Part shown: positions 23,470 through 33,732 of the stretch, piece by piece
Layout of the letters: each line of letters opens with the position of its first letter
Numbering within the stretch: the stretch's first letter is position 1
Source: Mucilaginibacter sp. 14171R-50
Lineage (GTDB): Bacteria > Bacteroidota > Bacteroidia > Sphingobacteriales > Sphingobacteriaceae
Assembly (NCBI RefSeq): GCF_010093045.1
Contig: NZ_CP048115.1
Span: forward strand, 2,046,001-2,110,000
DNA: 64,000 nucleotides
Direction: 5' to 3'
Made by a program: the position numbers and the translations under genes
The notes under the pieces: model-generated
Seen by the model: the letters and a program-made list of their open reading frames with translations, nothing else
Told to the model about the DNA's origin: nothing
Database searches by the model: none

Positions 23470-26304
23470 TTAGTAATGTGTTTGATAATAGTCTAAATAA
23501 CTATCCAGTGTTTTTTGGTCGGCTAATTTATCCAGATTTTCTTGTGTTATAATAAAAAAGCTGTATTTATCCTTCGGTAGCTTCATAATATCGGGCATTA
23601 GCGGGATAATTGCCCGGGCATAATCCTTAACGTTTGTAAGGTTGGTAAAGCGGCCAACGTATATCAGCTGGTTATCGGCGCCAACGCTTTTTAACTGGTG
23701 TTTAATGGTATTATCCTGAAAGTTGACCCGGTTAAACTGCCCAATACCAAAACGTGACGAAGCCAGATTAGTTGTACCGGTGCTTACATTTACCACAAAA
23801 TAATAGTTGGTGCTATCGCGCATGCTGAATATCGATGGCGCCAGCTTAACCGGTTGCGCGGGCAATGCCGCCGGCTGTGTAACCGACGCGGCCGGCTGGG
23901 TTGCGGGCGGAGTAACATTAGTGATTTCCGAAGCTTTTTCTTTTATAACAGGTGGTGGTATAACCGGCGCGGCCTCGGGCTTGCGCACATCTGGTGCTAC
24001 TACATATTTTTCGGCAGGTACCCTGTATTCGGTTTGCTGCTGGTAAACAATGGGAAGGGTAAACTGCGGGTCGTTTGTCTCCCTGTCTGCTATTACTACT
24101 TTGCGCGCAGCCAGTTGGGCCTGGTTTGCGGTTATGTAGGCCAGGTGTTGGCTTACCAGTGGCGTTATCAGTTTATCATCAGGGTAATTGGCTACTATTT
24201 GCTGCAAGTAGTTACTGAAAGGGGCAAGCGGTACCTGGTGGCCGGCCGCAAAGGCACGCAGATAATATAGCTGCGCTGCGTACCTGTTATTGGGGTATTG
24301 TGTAAGCAGGGCGTCGGCCGCGGTTATAACCTGTGGGTATTGCTTGCCGGCATAAAGATCATACACCTTATTATATAAGGTGGCGAAACCGGTGTCTTCT
24401 TCGTTTAAGTGCTTACTGTATTCAGGGTCGAGTATGGTTTTGGCAAACGGCGTTTCGGGGTAGTTGTTTACCAGCAGGCCTTTGTATTTGTCGGCCAATG
24501 CGGGGTTGTTGGTATCGCTGTATAAGCGGTAAAGATTGTAGTAGGTGACGGCTGCATTATCGTTACCAGGGAAACGGCTTAACAATAACTCATAGGCCGC
24601 GATTGCTTCTTTTTTATCATTTAATACGTCCCTGTAAAAATTGGCTATATCCAGGTAGGCATCAAACATACGCTTGTTGGATTGCGCCATAAGCGCTGGC
24701 GTAAGCGGCAGGTTTTGCAAAAGCGACTGTCGGTAGCTGCCGGCATTAGTATTACCTGCGGCGGCGTTGCCTCTCACAAAATCGGGATCGGTAGGCTGCT
24801 GGGTTGTCGAGGTGTTTTGGGTAATATCGCTGCCCGCGCGATTGCTTCGTCGCCAGTTATCTTCTAACCTGCGGTTGCCCCATACCCGTTTAAAGCTGCT
24901 AAAGCCCTGGCTTAAGGCGGCGGAGTTATTAAAGTAAAAATTATCGCCGGTTAGTGTTTCCTGCTGTTGTTGATTTAAGCTCGTCGCTCCCCTGTTTTGT
25001 ACCGAAGCGGCCGCGGTTGCCTGCTGCGCTTGCAGCGTTCGCGCTTCAACCATTTTATCAATACGCGCCAGGCGGGCCGGTTCGTCAAGTCTGGCCAGCA
25101 TTTGCAGGGTGTCCTCGCGCGATATGATCTGCATCCTGTCGGCAAGCACCTGCAGGTTTTCGCTTTTCTTTTTTATGATGCTGTACTTAGGGTAACCCGG
25201 CGATAGGTTCACCAATGCGCTGTCGTAATAATTTTTCGCAGCAGTGTAATCAGCCTTGTTTTTAAAAAGCACATCGGCCATACGCAGGTACGACAGGCCC
25301 TTTTGATTTTGGTTTTTTGTGCTGGAGTTTACCGATTGGCGGTAGCTTTTCAACGCGCTCTCTATCTCTCCCCCCGTGTACTGCAGTTCGGCTATCTGAT
25401 AGTATATCTGGTCGGTAAAATCAGCATTGTTCTCATTTTTTAATAACGACCGCAGGCGGGTAAGCCTGCTTGCCTTAACGCCGTTCAGGTTATCTTCTAT
25501 ACGGATACGGTTAAGGTCGGCATTAAAGGCCATATCAAATATGGCGTTGCTTTTGCCAATGCGCGCATAGTTGGCAATGGCATCAGCCGGCTTGTTGTTA
25601 AGCTCCTGTAGTTGCGCAAGTATAAATATCCACCGTAATTCGTTCGCTTTGTTGTGGCTGTGCTGTATGGCCAGTTTTGCCATTTCTTCGGCATCGGTGT
25701 AATCCTGTATGTTTATATCATATTGCAGCCTGGTAGCGTAAACGTCGGCAGTGATGTGCTTTTTAGGATTGATGTTTTTTACGGCGCTGTCAATAGCTGT
25801 TTTAGCATCATTGGGCTGGCTAATATACAATAACGATCGCGCCTTGTAAACCAGTGCCTCCTGTTTCAATTCGGCGTTGTTGCCAAACGACCGGATGACA
25901 TAATTGGCATACTCCACCGCGTCAAAGTAATTTCCATCAAGATAATTGGCCTTGCTAAGCAGCAGGTAAGCATCGCCCAGATAATGGCTTTGCTCTTTAA
26001 CGCTGATAATGGTATTGGCTTTTGCTTTTACCAGGTCAAGTTCAGGGTCTGGCACATCGCTGCGGGTAACCGTATCGCGGTAAACGCTTAGTATCTCGCT
26101 GTAATCATCCACGTAGGCCGCCTCGTAAGCTTCCTGTTTGGCCCGCAGCAATTCTTTGGCGTTAAACAGGATGTTGTATTTGGCAGTAAGGTTTTGTAGG
26201 CCGCGGTTAAGGGTGCTTTTTTTTTCGAGCGAGCAACCCGCAATGACCACGACCGATGCAAGCAGCCAAAGCTTAGATATAGAAAGGGTAGGAGTATGCC
26301 TCAA
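23470..26304 (-). CDS. porW: PorW/SprE-type TPR lipoprotein of type IX secretion
   Basis: 944 residues. The lipobox VVIAGC places the lipidated Cys at residue 24, and the mature start SLEKKSTLNRGLQNLTAKYN with ILFNAKE is characteristic of PorW/SprE. Many tetratricopeptide repeats follow (for example DAVEYANYVIRSFGNNAELKQ and KKEAIAAYELLLSRFPGN). A Q/T/N-rich linker separates the two TPR blocks, and a proline-rich stretch precedes the C-terminal SPOR-like beta domain. In Flavobacterium and Porphyromonas the protein is needed for type IX secretion and links the translocon to the PorK/PorN ring. It is a few kb from gldKLMN on the other strand, with pbp1A directly downstream. Confidence 0.85.
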   Translation of the reverse strand: MRHTPTLSISKLWLLASVVVIAGCSLEKKSTLNRGLQNLTAKYNILFNAKELLRAKQEAYEAAYVDDYSEILSVYRDTVTRSDVPDPELDLVKAKANTIISVKEQSHYLGDAYLLLSKANYLDGNYFDAVEYANYVIRSFGNNAELKQEALVYKARSLLYISQPNDAKTAIDSAVKNINPKKHITADVYATRLQYDINIQDYTDAEEMAKLAIQHSHNKANELRWIFILAQLQELNNKPADAIANYARIGKSNAIFDMAFNADLNRIRIEDNLNGVKASRLTRLRSLLKNENNADFTDQIYYQIAELQYTGGEIESALKSYRQSVNSSTKNQNQKGLSYLRMADVLFKNKADYTAAKNYYDSALVNLSPGYPKYSIIKKKSENLQVLADRMQIISREDTLQMLARLDEPARLARIDKMVEARTLQAQQATAAASVQNRGATSLNQQQQETLTGDNFYFNNSAALSQGFSSFKRVWGNRRLEDNWRRSNRAGSDITQNTSTTQQPTDPDFVRGNAAAGNTNAGSYRQSLLQNLPLTPALMAQSNKRMFDAYLDIANFYRDVLNDKKEAIAAYELLLSRFPGNDNAAVTYYNLYRLYSDTNNPALADKYKGLLVNNYPETPFAKTILDPEYSKHLNEEDTGFATLYNKVYDLYAGKQYPQVITAADALLTQYPNNRYAAQLYYLRAFAAGHQVPLAPFSNYLQQIVANYPDDKLITPLVSQHLAYITANQAQLAARKVVIADRETNDPQFTLPIVYQQQTEYRVPAEKYVVAPDVRKPEAAPVIPPPVIKEKASEITNVTPPATQPAASVTQPAALPAQPVKLAPSIFSMRDSTNYYFVVNVSTGTTNLASSRFGIGQFNRVNFQDNTIKHQLKSVGADNQLIYVGRFTNLTNVKDYARAIIPLMPDIMKLPKDKYSFFIITQENLDKLADQKTLDSYLDYYQTHY

Positions 26305-26426
26305 TGGAATATTGTTTGTGTTTGATTATAACCGTTACTAACAACAAATTGAATGCTTGCGGCTAAGGTTTATAAATGCCTTGCTAAAATACTAAAGATT
26401 ATGCAATAGGTTTAATAAATTTGCGG

Positions 26427-26657
26427 ATGCCTAAAAACGAAAAACCGGACGACAAAGAACCGGTAAAGGAACTAAGCGCCTATGCCAAATATACAGGGAT
26501 GGCTTTCCAGATGATAGTTATCATCGGCATTTTTGCCTATGCGGGTTATAAAATTGATGAAAATGCCCATCACAGTACCAAATGGGTAACAGCGCTTTTA
26601 TCATTAATAGGGGTATTTATATCATTATTCATCGTTATCAGATCTGTAAGAAATTGA
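26427..26657 (+). CDS. AtpZ/AtpI-family assembly protein
   Basis: 76 residues from the ATG at 26427. A charged N-terminus (MPKNEKPDDKEPVKEL) is followed by two membrane spans (about 25-44 and 54-73) with the family pattern YAKYTGMAFQMIVIIGIFAYAGYKIDE (read in parts). AtpZ/AtpI proteins help insert c-subunits or carry Mg2+/Ca2+ at the start of ATP synthase operons. A TAAATTTG box lies at 26416-26423, immediately upstream. The stop overlaps the next start as TTGA. Confidence 0.8.
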   Translation: MPKNEKPDDKEPVKELSAYAKYTGMAFQMIVIIGIFAYAGYKIDENAHHSTKWVTALLSLIGVFISLFIVIRSVRN

Positions 26658-27040
26658 AGATTCAAGCTACCCTTATCTCGTTCGTTGTTTTCATACTGTT
26701 GCTGGCTGCCTTGCCTGCCTGGGCAATGTTTAGCGGCAATAACCATTTGCTGATACCGCACTTTTGGGCGATGTTTGCTTTTATAACCGGCCTTACCCTT
26801 TTGGTGGTAGTGGCGCTTTTGGTTACGCAAAAAATCAACCCCGAAAACTACGCCCAAACCTTTTTGGCAGTAACCGTTTTCAAATTATTGGTCAGCCTGG
26901 CATTTGTGGTGGTTTTTATACTCAAAAACAAGGTGGAAAAGACGATTTTTGCAGCCGATTTCTTTTACTTATATTTCTTAAATATGGCCTTTGAAGTTTA
27001 CGTTTTGTTGCGTAACTTGCGCAACCAAAATTTGAAGTAA
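26654..27040 (+). CDS. ATP synthase operon membrane protein
   Basis: 128 residues when started at the TTG at 26654, which overlaps the stop of atpZ; the frame is open further upstream inside atpZ but that part has no family character. Four hydrophobic segments are visible: ATLISFVVFILLLAALPAW, FWAMFAFITGLTLLVVVALLV, FLAVTVFKLLVSLAFVVVFI and the terminal YLYFLNMAFEVYVLL. The position between AtpZ and subunit a fits the AtpI-like proteins of Bacteroidota that are thought to assist assembly of the membrane ring. No catalytic motif is seen. Confidence 0.7.
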   Translation: MKIQATLISFVVFILLLAALPAWAMFSGNNHLLIPHFWAMFAFITGLTLLVVVALLVTQKINPENYAQTFLAVTVFKLLVSLAFVVVFILKNKVEKTIFAADFFYLYFLNMAFEVYVLLRNLRNQNLK

Positions 27041-27054
27041 AAAACTTTATTTAG

Positions 27055-28409
<1,355 letters not shown>

Positions 28410-28434
28410 TTTTTCTGCCCGAGGATAAAATTTT

Positions 28435-28469
28435 AACCGTACCCGTTGCGATTGGCCGCGGGTACGGTT
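28435..28469 (+). promoter_or_regulatory. intercistronic hairpin after atpE
   Basis: AACCGTACCCG at 28435-28445 pairs perfectly with CGGGTACGGTT at 28459-28469 over 11 bp, with a 13-nt loop. It sits 26 bp after the atpE stop and is followed by ATTAAATGATTTTT. It is a candidate partial terminator or an mRNA-stabilising structure that lets subunit c be made in excess. Confidence 0.6.
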
Positions 28470-28506
28470 ATTAAATGATTTTTAAAATATATATCAACAT
28501 ATAATA

Positions 28507-29001
28507 ATGAATCCATTAGTTACCCCCGATATTGGTTTAGTGTTCTGGACAACGGTATCATTTGTGGTATTGTTTTTTTTACTGGCCAAATTTGCCTGGA
28601 AACCTATTATGGGTGCCCTTAACGATCGTGAGCGCTTTATAGAAGATTCGCTGTCGAAAGCCGAGGCTGCTAAAGAAGAAATGAGTCGCCTAACCAGCGA
28701 GAACGAAGCGTTATTAAAACAAGCCCGTATAGAGCGCGACGCGATATTGCAGGAAGCTAAAAAGGTGAAAGACCAGATCATCAGCGATGCTAAGGATGCC
28801 GCACACAAAGAAGGTGCCCGCCAGATAGAGCTTGCCCGTATCGAGATAAACAACCAGAAAGCCATTGCTATGGCCGACGTTAAAAACCAGGTTGCGGCCT
28901 TGTCGTTAGAGATAGCCGAAAAGGTTTTACGCAAACAACTGGAAGACCAGGAAAAACAAGATGAACTGGTTGCCGACCTGTTAAAGGAAGTGAAATTATA
29001 G
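28507..29001 (+). CDS. atpF: ATP synthase F0 subunit b
   Basis: 164 residues. One membrane span at the N-terminus (LVFWTTVSFVVLFFLLAKF) is followed by a long charged helix (for example IMGALNDRERFIEDSLSKAE and later KAIAMADVKNQVAALSLEIAEKVLRKQL in parts). This is the peripheral-stalk b subunit that holds the F1 head still. It has the standard length and lies between the atpE hairpin and atpH. Confidence 0.93.
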   Translation: MNPLVTPDIGLVFWTTVSFVVLFFLLAKFAWKPIMGALNDRERFIEDSLSKAEAAKEEMSRLTSENEALLKQARIERDAILQEAKKVKDQIISDAKDAAHKEGARQIELARIEINNQKAIAMADVKNQVAALSLEIAEKVLRKQLEDQEKQDELVADLLKEVKL

Positions 29002-29004
29002 AAA

Positions 29005-29070
29005 TGAGATTTAGATAGCAGATCTGAGACTTTTTTCTCACATCTTATATCTCACATCTCACATCTCAAA
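29005..29070. repeat. inverted pair of 7-bp micro-arrays, unit GAGATNT
   Basis: Left arm 29005-29032 has four units (TGAGATT, TAGATAG, CAGATCT, GAGACTT). Right arm 29036-29070 has five units of the complementary type (TCTCACA, TCTTATA, TCTCACA, TCTCACA, TCTCAAA). The pair fills the whole space between atpF and atpH and ends 4 bp before the atpH start. Confidence 0.8.
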
Positions 29071-29074
29071 AGAT

Positions 29075-29623
29075 ATGTCAGAAATAACAGTAGCAATAAG
29101 ATACGCGAAAGCATTGATTGACCTTGCGCAAGAGCAAAACAGCCTTGAAGCTGTTAAGAATGATATGGAGCTTTTTCTGAGAACGGTTAAGGCCAGTTCA
29201 GAATTGGGCGCTGTTTTGGCTAACCCGATCATATCGCACAGCAAAAAGGTACATATTCTGGCCGATGTTTTTGGCGCCAGCGTTAGTAAAGTAACCCTCG
29301 CGTTTTTAAATATCATGGTGAATAAAGGCCGTGGCGAAGTTTTGTTCACTACCGCACAGGAGTTTATTGGCTTGTATGATATCAAAAATCATATTACCAA
29401 TGCCAGGGTGGTTACAGCATCACCTTTATCTGCCGAAAACAAAAAGAAAATGCTTGATAATGTGCAGAAGGCAATTGGCGGTACTGTTAAGCTTAAGGAT
29501 AAGGTTGACCCATCGTTAATTGGTGGCTTTGTACTAACCGTTGGCGACAGGCAGGTGGATACCAGCATTGCCAGCAGCTTAAAGCGGATGAAAAAGGAAT
29601 TTGCGCAAGTTGCGATCAAATAA
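29075..29623 (+). CDS. atpH: ATP synthase F1 subunit delta
   Basis: 182 residues. Typical OSCP/delta sequence: MSEITVAIRYAKALIDLAQE at the N-terminus, LANPIISHSKKVHILADVF in the middle, and a C-terminal domain with DPSLIGGFVLTVGDRQVDTS and SSLKRMKKEF. Delta joins the F1 head to the b-stalk. Its leader is occupied by a 7-bp repeat array. Confidence 0.95.
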   Translation: MSEITVAIRYAKALIDLAQEQNSLEAVKNDMELFLRTVKASSELGAVLANPIISHSKKVHILADVFGASVSKVTLAFLNIMVNKGRGEVLFTTAQEFIGLYDIKNHITNARVVTASPLSAENKKKMLDNVQKAIGGTVKLKDKVDPSLIGGFVLTVGDRQVDTSIASSLKRMKKEFAQVAIK

Positions 29624-29656
29624 TATTAAATTAAAACTCTAAAATAAATTCAAAAA

Positions 29657-31231
29657 ATGGTAGAGGTAAGACCAGACGAAGTATCAGCAATTTTGCGTCA
29701 GCAATTGGCCGGCTTTAAGTCAGAATCTGAATTAGAAGAAGTGGGTACCGTGCTCCAGGTGGGTGATGGTATTGCACGCGTTTACGGATTAACTAAAGTA
29801 CAATCAGGTGAGCTGGTTGAATTTGATAACGGTTTACAAGGTATCGTACTGAACCTTGAAGAAGATAACGTAGGTGTGGTATTGTTAGGTAAATCTGACG
29901 ATATTAAAGAAGGTGATAACGTAAAGCGTACCAACCGTATCGCATCAATTAACGTAGGCGAAGGCATGCTTGGCCGTGTTGTTGATACTTTGGGTAACCC
30001 AATTGACGGTAAAGGCCCGATAGTAGGTGAGACCTACGAAATGCCTTTGGAGCGTAAAGCACCTGGTGTTATTTACCGCCAGCCGGTAACCGAGCCATTG
30101 CAAACAGGTATTAAAGCTATCGACGCGATGATCCCTATCGGCCGTGGCCAGCGTGAGTTGGTTATTGGTGACCGCCAAACCGGTAAAACCGCTGTTTGTA
30201 TCGATACCATCATCAATCAAAAAGAGTTTTATGATGCAGGCCAGCCTGTAACATGTATATATGTAGCGTGCGGCCAAAAGGCCTCTACCGTGGCAAACAT
30301 TGTACGCACACTGGAAGAGAACGGCGCTATGCCATACTCAATAGTTGTTGCGGCCAATGCTTCTGACTCTGCTACCATGCAGTTCTTCTCGCCGTTTGCA
30401 GGTGCTGCAATTGGCGAATACTTCCGCGATACCGGCCGCCCGGCTCTGATCATTTATGATGATCTTTCTAAACAGGCTGTTGCTTACCGCGAAGTATCGT
30501 TATTATTACGCCGCCCGCCGGGCCGCGAGGCTTACCCTGGTGACGTGTTTTACCTGCACAGCCGTTTATTGGAGCGTGCTGCTAAGGTTAACAGCAATGA
30601 CAACATCGCGCAGCAAATGAACGATTTGCCGGAGTCTATCAGACACATCGTAAAAGGTGGTGGTTCGTTAACGGCGTTGCCTATCATCGAAACACAGGCA
30701 GGTGACGTATCAGCGTATATCCCAACCAACGTGATCTCGATCACCGATGGCCAGATATTCCTGGAGTCGAACTTGTTCCTTGCAGGTATACGCCCGGCCA
30801 TTAACGTTGGTATCTCGGTATCACGTGTGGGTGGTAACGCGCAGATCAAATCAATGAAGAAGGTTGCCGGTACACTTAAGCTTGACCAGGCACAATATCG
30901 CGAGCTTGAGGCGTTCTCGAAATTTGGATCGGACCTGGATGCATCAACCAAAAGCGTAATTGATAAAGGTGCCCGTAACGTTGAAATATTAAAGCAAGGC
31001 CAGTACTCGCCGGTAACGGTTGAAAAACAGGTAGCTATTATTTACCTGGGTACTAAAAACCTGATGCGTAACGTACCGGTGAACAAGATAAAAGAGTTTG
31101 AAGTAGAATATACCAACCAGTTAGAGCAACGCCACCCCGAAGTGCTGGCTGCACTTAAGGCAGGTAAATTTGACGACCAGTTAACCGGCGTGCTGGAAAC
31201 AGTAGCTAAAGAACTGGCAGGTAAGTACTAA
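29657..31231 (+). CDS. atpA: ATP synthase F1 subunit alpha
   Basis: 524 residues. The P-loop GDRQTGKT is at 171-178, followed by the regulatory nucleotide-site features typical of alpha: Gln in the GDRQTGKTA box and the arginine-containing SYS-like segment replaced by [18 protein letters not shown]. An N-terminal beta barrel precedes ([20 protein letters not shown] in parts). It forms the F1 hexamer with beta, which is not encoded in this window. It is highly conserved and of normal length. Confidence 0.97.
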   Translation: MVEVRPDEVSAILRQQLAGFKSESELEEVGTVLQVGDGIARVYGLTKVQSGELVEFDNGLQGIVLNLEEDNVGVVLLGKSDDIKEGDNVKRTNRIASINVGEGMLGRVVDTLGNPIDGKGPIVGETYEMPLERKAPGVIYRQPVTEPLQTGIKAIDAMIPIGRGQRELVIGDRQTGKTAVCIDTIINQKEFYDAGQPVTCIYVACGQKASTVANIVRTLEENGAMPYSIVVAANASDSATMQFFSPFAGAAIGEYFRDTGRPALIIYDDLSKQAVAYREVSLLLRRPPGREAYPGDVFYLHSRLLERAAKVNSNDNIAQQMNDLPESIRHIVKGGGSLTALPIIETQAGDVSAYIPTNVISITDGQIFLESNLFLAGIRPAINVGISVSRVGGNAQIKSMKKVAGTLKLDQAQYRELEAFSKFGSDLDASTKSVIDKGARNVEILKQGQYSPVTVEKQVAIIYLGTKNLMRNVPVNKIKEFEVEYTNQLEQRHPEVLAALKAGKFDDQLTGVLETVAKELAGKY

Positions 31232-31235
31232 TTTT

Positions 31236-31358
31236 TAGATATGAGATATGAGATGTGAGTATTGAGACAGATACTCACGTCTTATAGATAAAAATAAACG
31301 AGATCAGATTGAAGGAATGAGTTAAATCTCAAATCTCAAATCTCAAATCTCAAATCTC
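31236..31358. repeat. inverted pair of 7-bp micro-arrays, unit GAGATTT
   Basis: Left arm 31236-31270 has five degenerate units (TAGATAT, GAGATAT, GAGATGT, GAGTATT, GAGACAG). Right arm 31324-31358 has five perfect AAATCTC units, the complement of GAGATTT. The arms are separated by 53 bp and fill the gap between atpA and atpG, ending 5 bp before the atpG start. Confidence 0.85.
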
Positions 31359-31363
31359 AAAAG

Positions 31364-32269
31364 ATGGCTAATTTAAAAGAAGTAAGAAACAGGATAGCAT
31401 CCGTAAACTCAACGCAGCAGATAACCAAAGCCATGAAAATGGTTTCGGCGGCTAAGCTGAGAAGGGCTACTGATGCCATTGTACAATTACGCCCCTATGC
31501 TAACAAGTTGAAAGACCTGTTGGCTAACTTATCGGCAAGCCTTGAGGATGGCGCCTCGCCATTTTTACAGCAGCGCGAACCGGTACGTGTGCTGGTTGTA
31601 GTTGTATCATCAAATCGTGGTTTGGCAGGCGCTTTTAATACCAACGTAATAAAGGCGGCCAATAACCTGATAGCCGAAAAATACAGCAAGCAGTTAAGCG
31701 CGGGCAACGTATCAATTGTTGCTATTGGTAAAAAAAGCCAGGAATATTACCAACGCCGTAAATACAATGTTATAGGCAACAATAACGACCTGTACCTTGA
31801 CCTTAACTTCATAAACGCTTCTAAAATTACCGAAAGCATAATGCAGGGCTTTATCAATGGCGATTACGACCGAGTTGAACTGGTGTATAACCATTTCCGT
31901 AATGCTGCCGTGCAGTACCTGATAACCGAACAGTTATTACCGGTGCCAAGGTCAGAAGCCACGCCTAAGGAAGCCTTTAAAACCAAAGGTGAGGTGGTTG
32001 AAACTCAGGTTGACTACATACTGGAGCCATCGCAGGAAGAAATTGTAGAACAGCTGATCCCTAAGAATATTAAGATACAGTTATACCGTGCAGTGTTGGA
32101 TTCGAACGCATCTGAACATGGCGCACGTATGACCGCCATGGACAAAGCGACCGAAAACGCAGGCGACCTGTTGAAAGCCCTTAAGCTTTCGTACAACCAG
32201 GCACGCCAGGCAGCAATCACTACCGAGCTTACCGAGATCGTAAGTGGTGCGGCAGCATTAGGCGGTTGA
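31364..32269 (+). CDS. atpG: ATP synthase F1 subunit gamma
   Basis: 301 residues. The N-terminal coiled-coil helix MANLKEVRNRIASVNSTQQ with TKAMKMVSAAKLRRA and the C-terminal helix SEHGARMTAMDKATENAGDL are diagnostic for the central rotor shaft. It is last in this operon; genes for beta and epsilon are absent, as is common in Bacteroidota where atpDC lie elsewhere. It is followed by a strong rho-independent terminator. Confidence 0.95.
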   Translation: MANLKEVRNRIASVNSTQQITKAMKMVSAAKLRRATDAIVQLRPYANKLKDLLANLSASLEDGASPFLQQREPVRVLVVVVSSNRGLAGAFNTNVIKAANNLIAEKYSKQLSAGNVSIVAIGKKSQEYYQRRKYNVIGNNNDLYLDLNFINASKITESIMQGFINGDYDRVELVYNHFRNAAVQYLITEQLLPVPRSEATPKEAFKTKGEVVETQVDYILEPSQEEIVEQLIPKNIKIQLYRAVLDSNASEHGARMTAMDKATENAGDLLKALKLSYNQARQAAITTELTEIVSGAAALGG

Positions 32270-32290
32270 TAATTATCATCAAACCATAAC

Positions 32291-32323
32291 AAGAAAGGCT
32301 TTCCAATTTGGAAAGCCTTTCTT
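32291..32323 (+). terminator. rho-independent terminator of the atp operon
   Basis: AAGAAAGGCTTTCC at 32291-32304 and its perfect complement at 32310-32323 form a 14-bp stem with a 5-nt loop and a T-rich tail, 22 bp after the atpG stop. Confidence 0.85.
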
Positions 32324-32364
32324 ATTTCTATATTCTCAGTAGCGGCACCACAATTTACCCACCT

Positions 32365-32458
32365 CGTTATTGCGAGCTATAGCGTGGCTATCTTCAACAT
32401 GCAGGTCGCCGACTTTTCTATCGAAGATTGCCACGTCGCTACGCTCCTCGCAATTACG
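32365..32458. repeat. dispersed palindromic element, copy 1
   Basis: 94 bp bounded by CGTTATTGCGAG and CTCGCAATTACG, which match as an inverted repeat in 11 of 12 positions. An inner inverted pair (TGGCTATCTTC and GAAGATTGCCA) is also present. It shares TTCTATCGA and AGATTGC with the element at 37664-37758, which is in the opposite orientation. The ATTGCGAG/CTCGCAAT type is a widespread intergenic repeat in Bacteroidota. Confidence 0.8.
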
Positions 32459-32462
32459 TTTA

Positions 32463-33128
32463 TTATATAGCCGGGTTTGCCGAATAATCTTTCCAGAGCT
32501 CATCTACACTTTTTCCCGTCAATTTGTTCCATGAGGCAGCGGTGTAAGTGCGGTCGCGCATTTGACTGTCCAGCTTTTTAACCGTTCCTTTTTTAACTTT
32601 TGTTTCAACCCAAACCAAAAAGCGCGCGGTAACGCGGTAGGCGTTGTCATAATTTTGGGTCGGCTTATAATCGGGCAGTTTCCAGTTAGCCGCCGGGTTG
32701 GCTACGCCGTGCTCGTTACGCACATAATCGGCAATACCTTCGGTTAGCCAGCCCGGTCCGTCAAAGTCGCCATAATCCTGCGCAATGTGCATTACCTCGT
32801 GGGTAACCACATCAATATCATTAGGGTGCTTGGTCATGTAAGCAACGCTGAAAACAACGCGGCCGTTATCGGTAGCAGCAACACCATGGTATGCCGTATC
32901 TATAAAAAAGTTTACAGTTTTCAGGCTCTTTTTGTTATACTCTTTAACAATTTTTGGGTAAACGGTAAAAAAAGTGCTGATGAGCTTTTGTTTAATGGTA
33001 TCATCAAAGTGTTCGTCGTTACCCGAGACGATCAGGGTATAACCCTCCCTTTTTATCGTATCAATGCGCGCGGCAAAGCCTGTGCCGCATATCAGCGTTG
33101 TTAATAGTAGTACTGCTAATTTTTTCAT
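32463..33128 (-). CDS. basic-secretory-protein-like metallopeptidase
   Basis: 221 residues from the ATG at 33126-33128, which yields a signal peptide (MKKLAVLLLTTLICGTGFAA). The zinc motif HEVMH is at 110-114 within DIDVVTHEVMHIAQDYG, followed by the downstream acidic segment PGWLTEGIADYVR. The order YHGVAATDNGRVVFS, HExxH and GWLTEGIADYVRNEHG matches the plant basic secretory protein (BSP) family of gluzincin-like exported proteins. It is probably periplasmic or secreted. The substrate is unknown. Confidence 0.82.
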   Translation of the reverse strand: MKKLAVLLLTTLICGTGFAARIDTIKREGYTLIVSGNDEHFDDTIKQKLISTFFTVYPKIVKEYNKKSLKTVNFFIDTAYHGVAATDNGRVVFSVAYMTKHPNDIDVVTHEVMHIAQDYGDFDGPGWLTEGIADYVRNEHGVANPAANWKLPDYKPTQNYDNAYRVTARFLVWVETKVKKGTVKKLDSQMRDRTYTAASWNKLTGKSVDELWKDYSANPAI

Positions 33129-33191
33129 AAGGCAAAAATAGTGTAAAAGCACAAACGCATGCCATAACACCGTAAAAAGCCTGATACAATG

Positions 33192-33635
33192 CTATTCTTC
33201 TGCAATCAGTTTCAAAGCCTCCAACGCTTTTGGCCAGGCCGCAGCCAAATAATCCATAATGCCCTTGTCCATGTTCATCCCGGTCAGGTTAATTACCAGT
33301 AAGGTTTTATCGCCTTCGGGGGTTAAGGTGTAGTTTTCAAAAGCGCCGGCAATCTTTCTGGCGTTTTCGCTGGTAAAATCTTCGATGCCATTTACCAGTT
33401 CGCCCAGCATTTTGAACGACATATATTCATAAGGGATACAGCGGGCTATAACGGCTATCATACCCCGGTCCTCACGGTCGGTAAATAATACTTTGCTGCC
33501 CTCCTGCCAATCGGTAACAGCTTTAGATCCCTCGCAAAAAGGGGCTGTCCATTGCGTGTAAGTGGTTTCGCCCCAAAGTGTTTCCCAAACCTTTTTTCGC
33601 GGCGCATTAATGCTGATGCTATATTGCTCTTTCAT
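33192..33635 (-). CDS. AHSA1/SRPBCC-domain protein
   Basis: 147 residues from the ATG at 33633-33635; upstream codons in the frame have no family character. The START-like pattern is SISINAPRKKVWETLWGE, YTQWTAPFCEGSKAVTDWQEG (read in parts), and a C-terminal helix LAAAWPKALEALKLI. A hydrophobic-ligand-binding fold of unknown ligand. It has no operon partner: the BSP gene 63 bp downstream is on the same strand and may be co-transcribed. Confidence 0.78.
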   Translation of the reverse strand: MKEQYSISINAPRKKVWETLWGETTYTQWTAPFCEGSKAVTDWQEGSKVLFTDREDRGMIAVIARCIPYEYMSFKMLGELVNGIEDFTSENARKIAGAFENYTLTPEGDKTLLVINLTGMNMDKGIMDYLAAAWPKALEALKLIAEE

Positions 33636-33732
33636 GTTCTGTAAGTTAATAATACAAAGATGAGCGGTGCCTGCTAAAAACGGCGGGTGCAATCACGACA
33701 AGTTAAGAGGGGAATTGGGACAAGAAGGTAAA

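Noticed and set aside
29657..31231. possible beta subunit of ATP synthase
   Set aside because: The sequence has alpha-type GDRQTGKT and the alpha C-terminal domain; beta would read GGAGVGKT.
31324..31358. CRISPR-like direct repeats
   Set aside because: Units are only 7 bp and contiguous with no spacers, and no cas genes are present, so this is a tandem micro-array.
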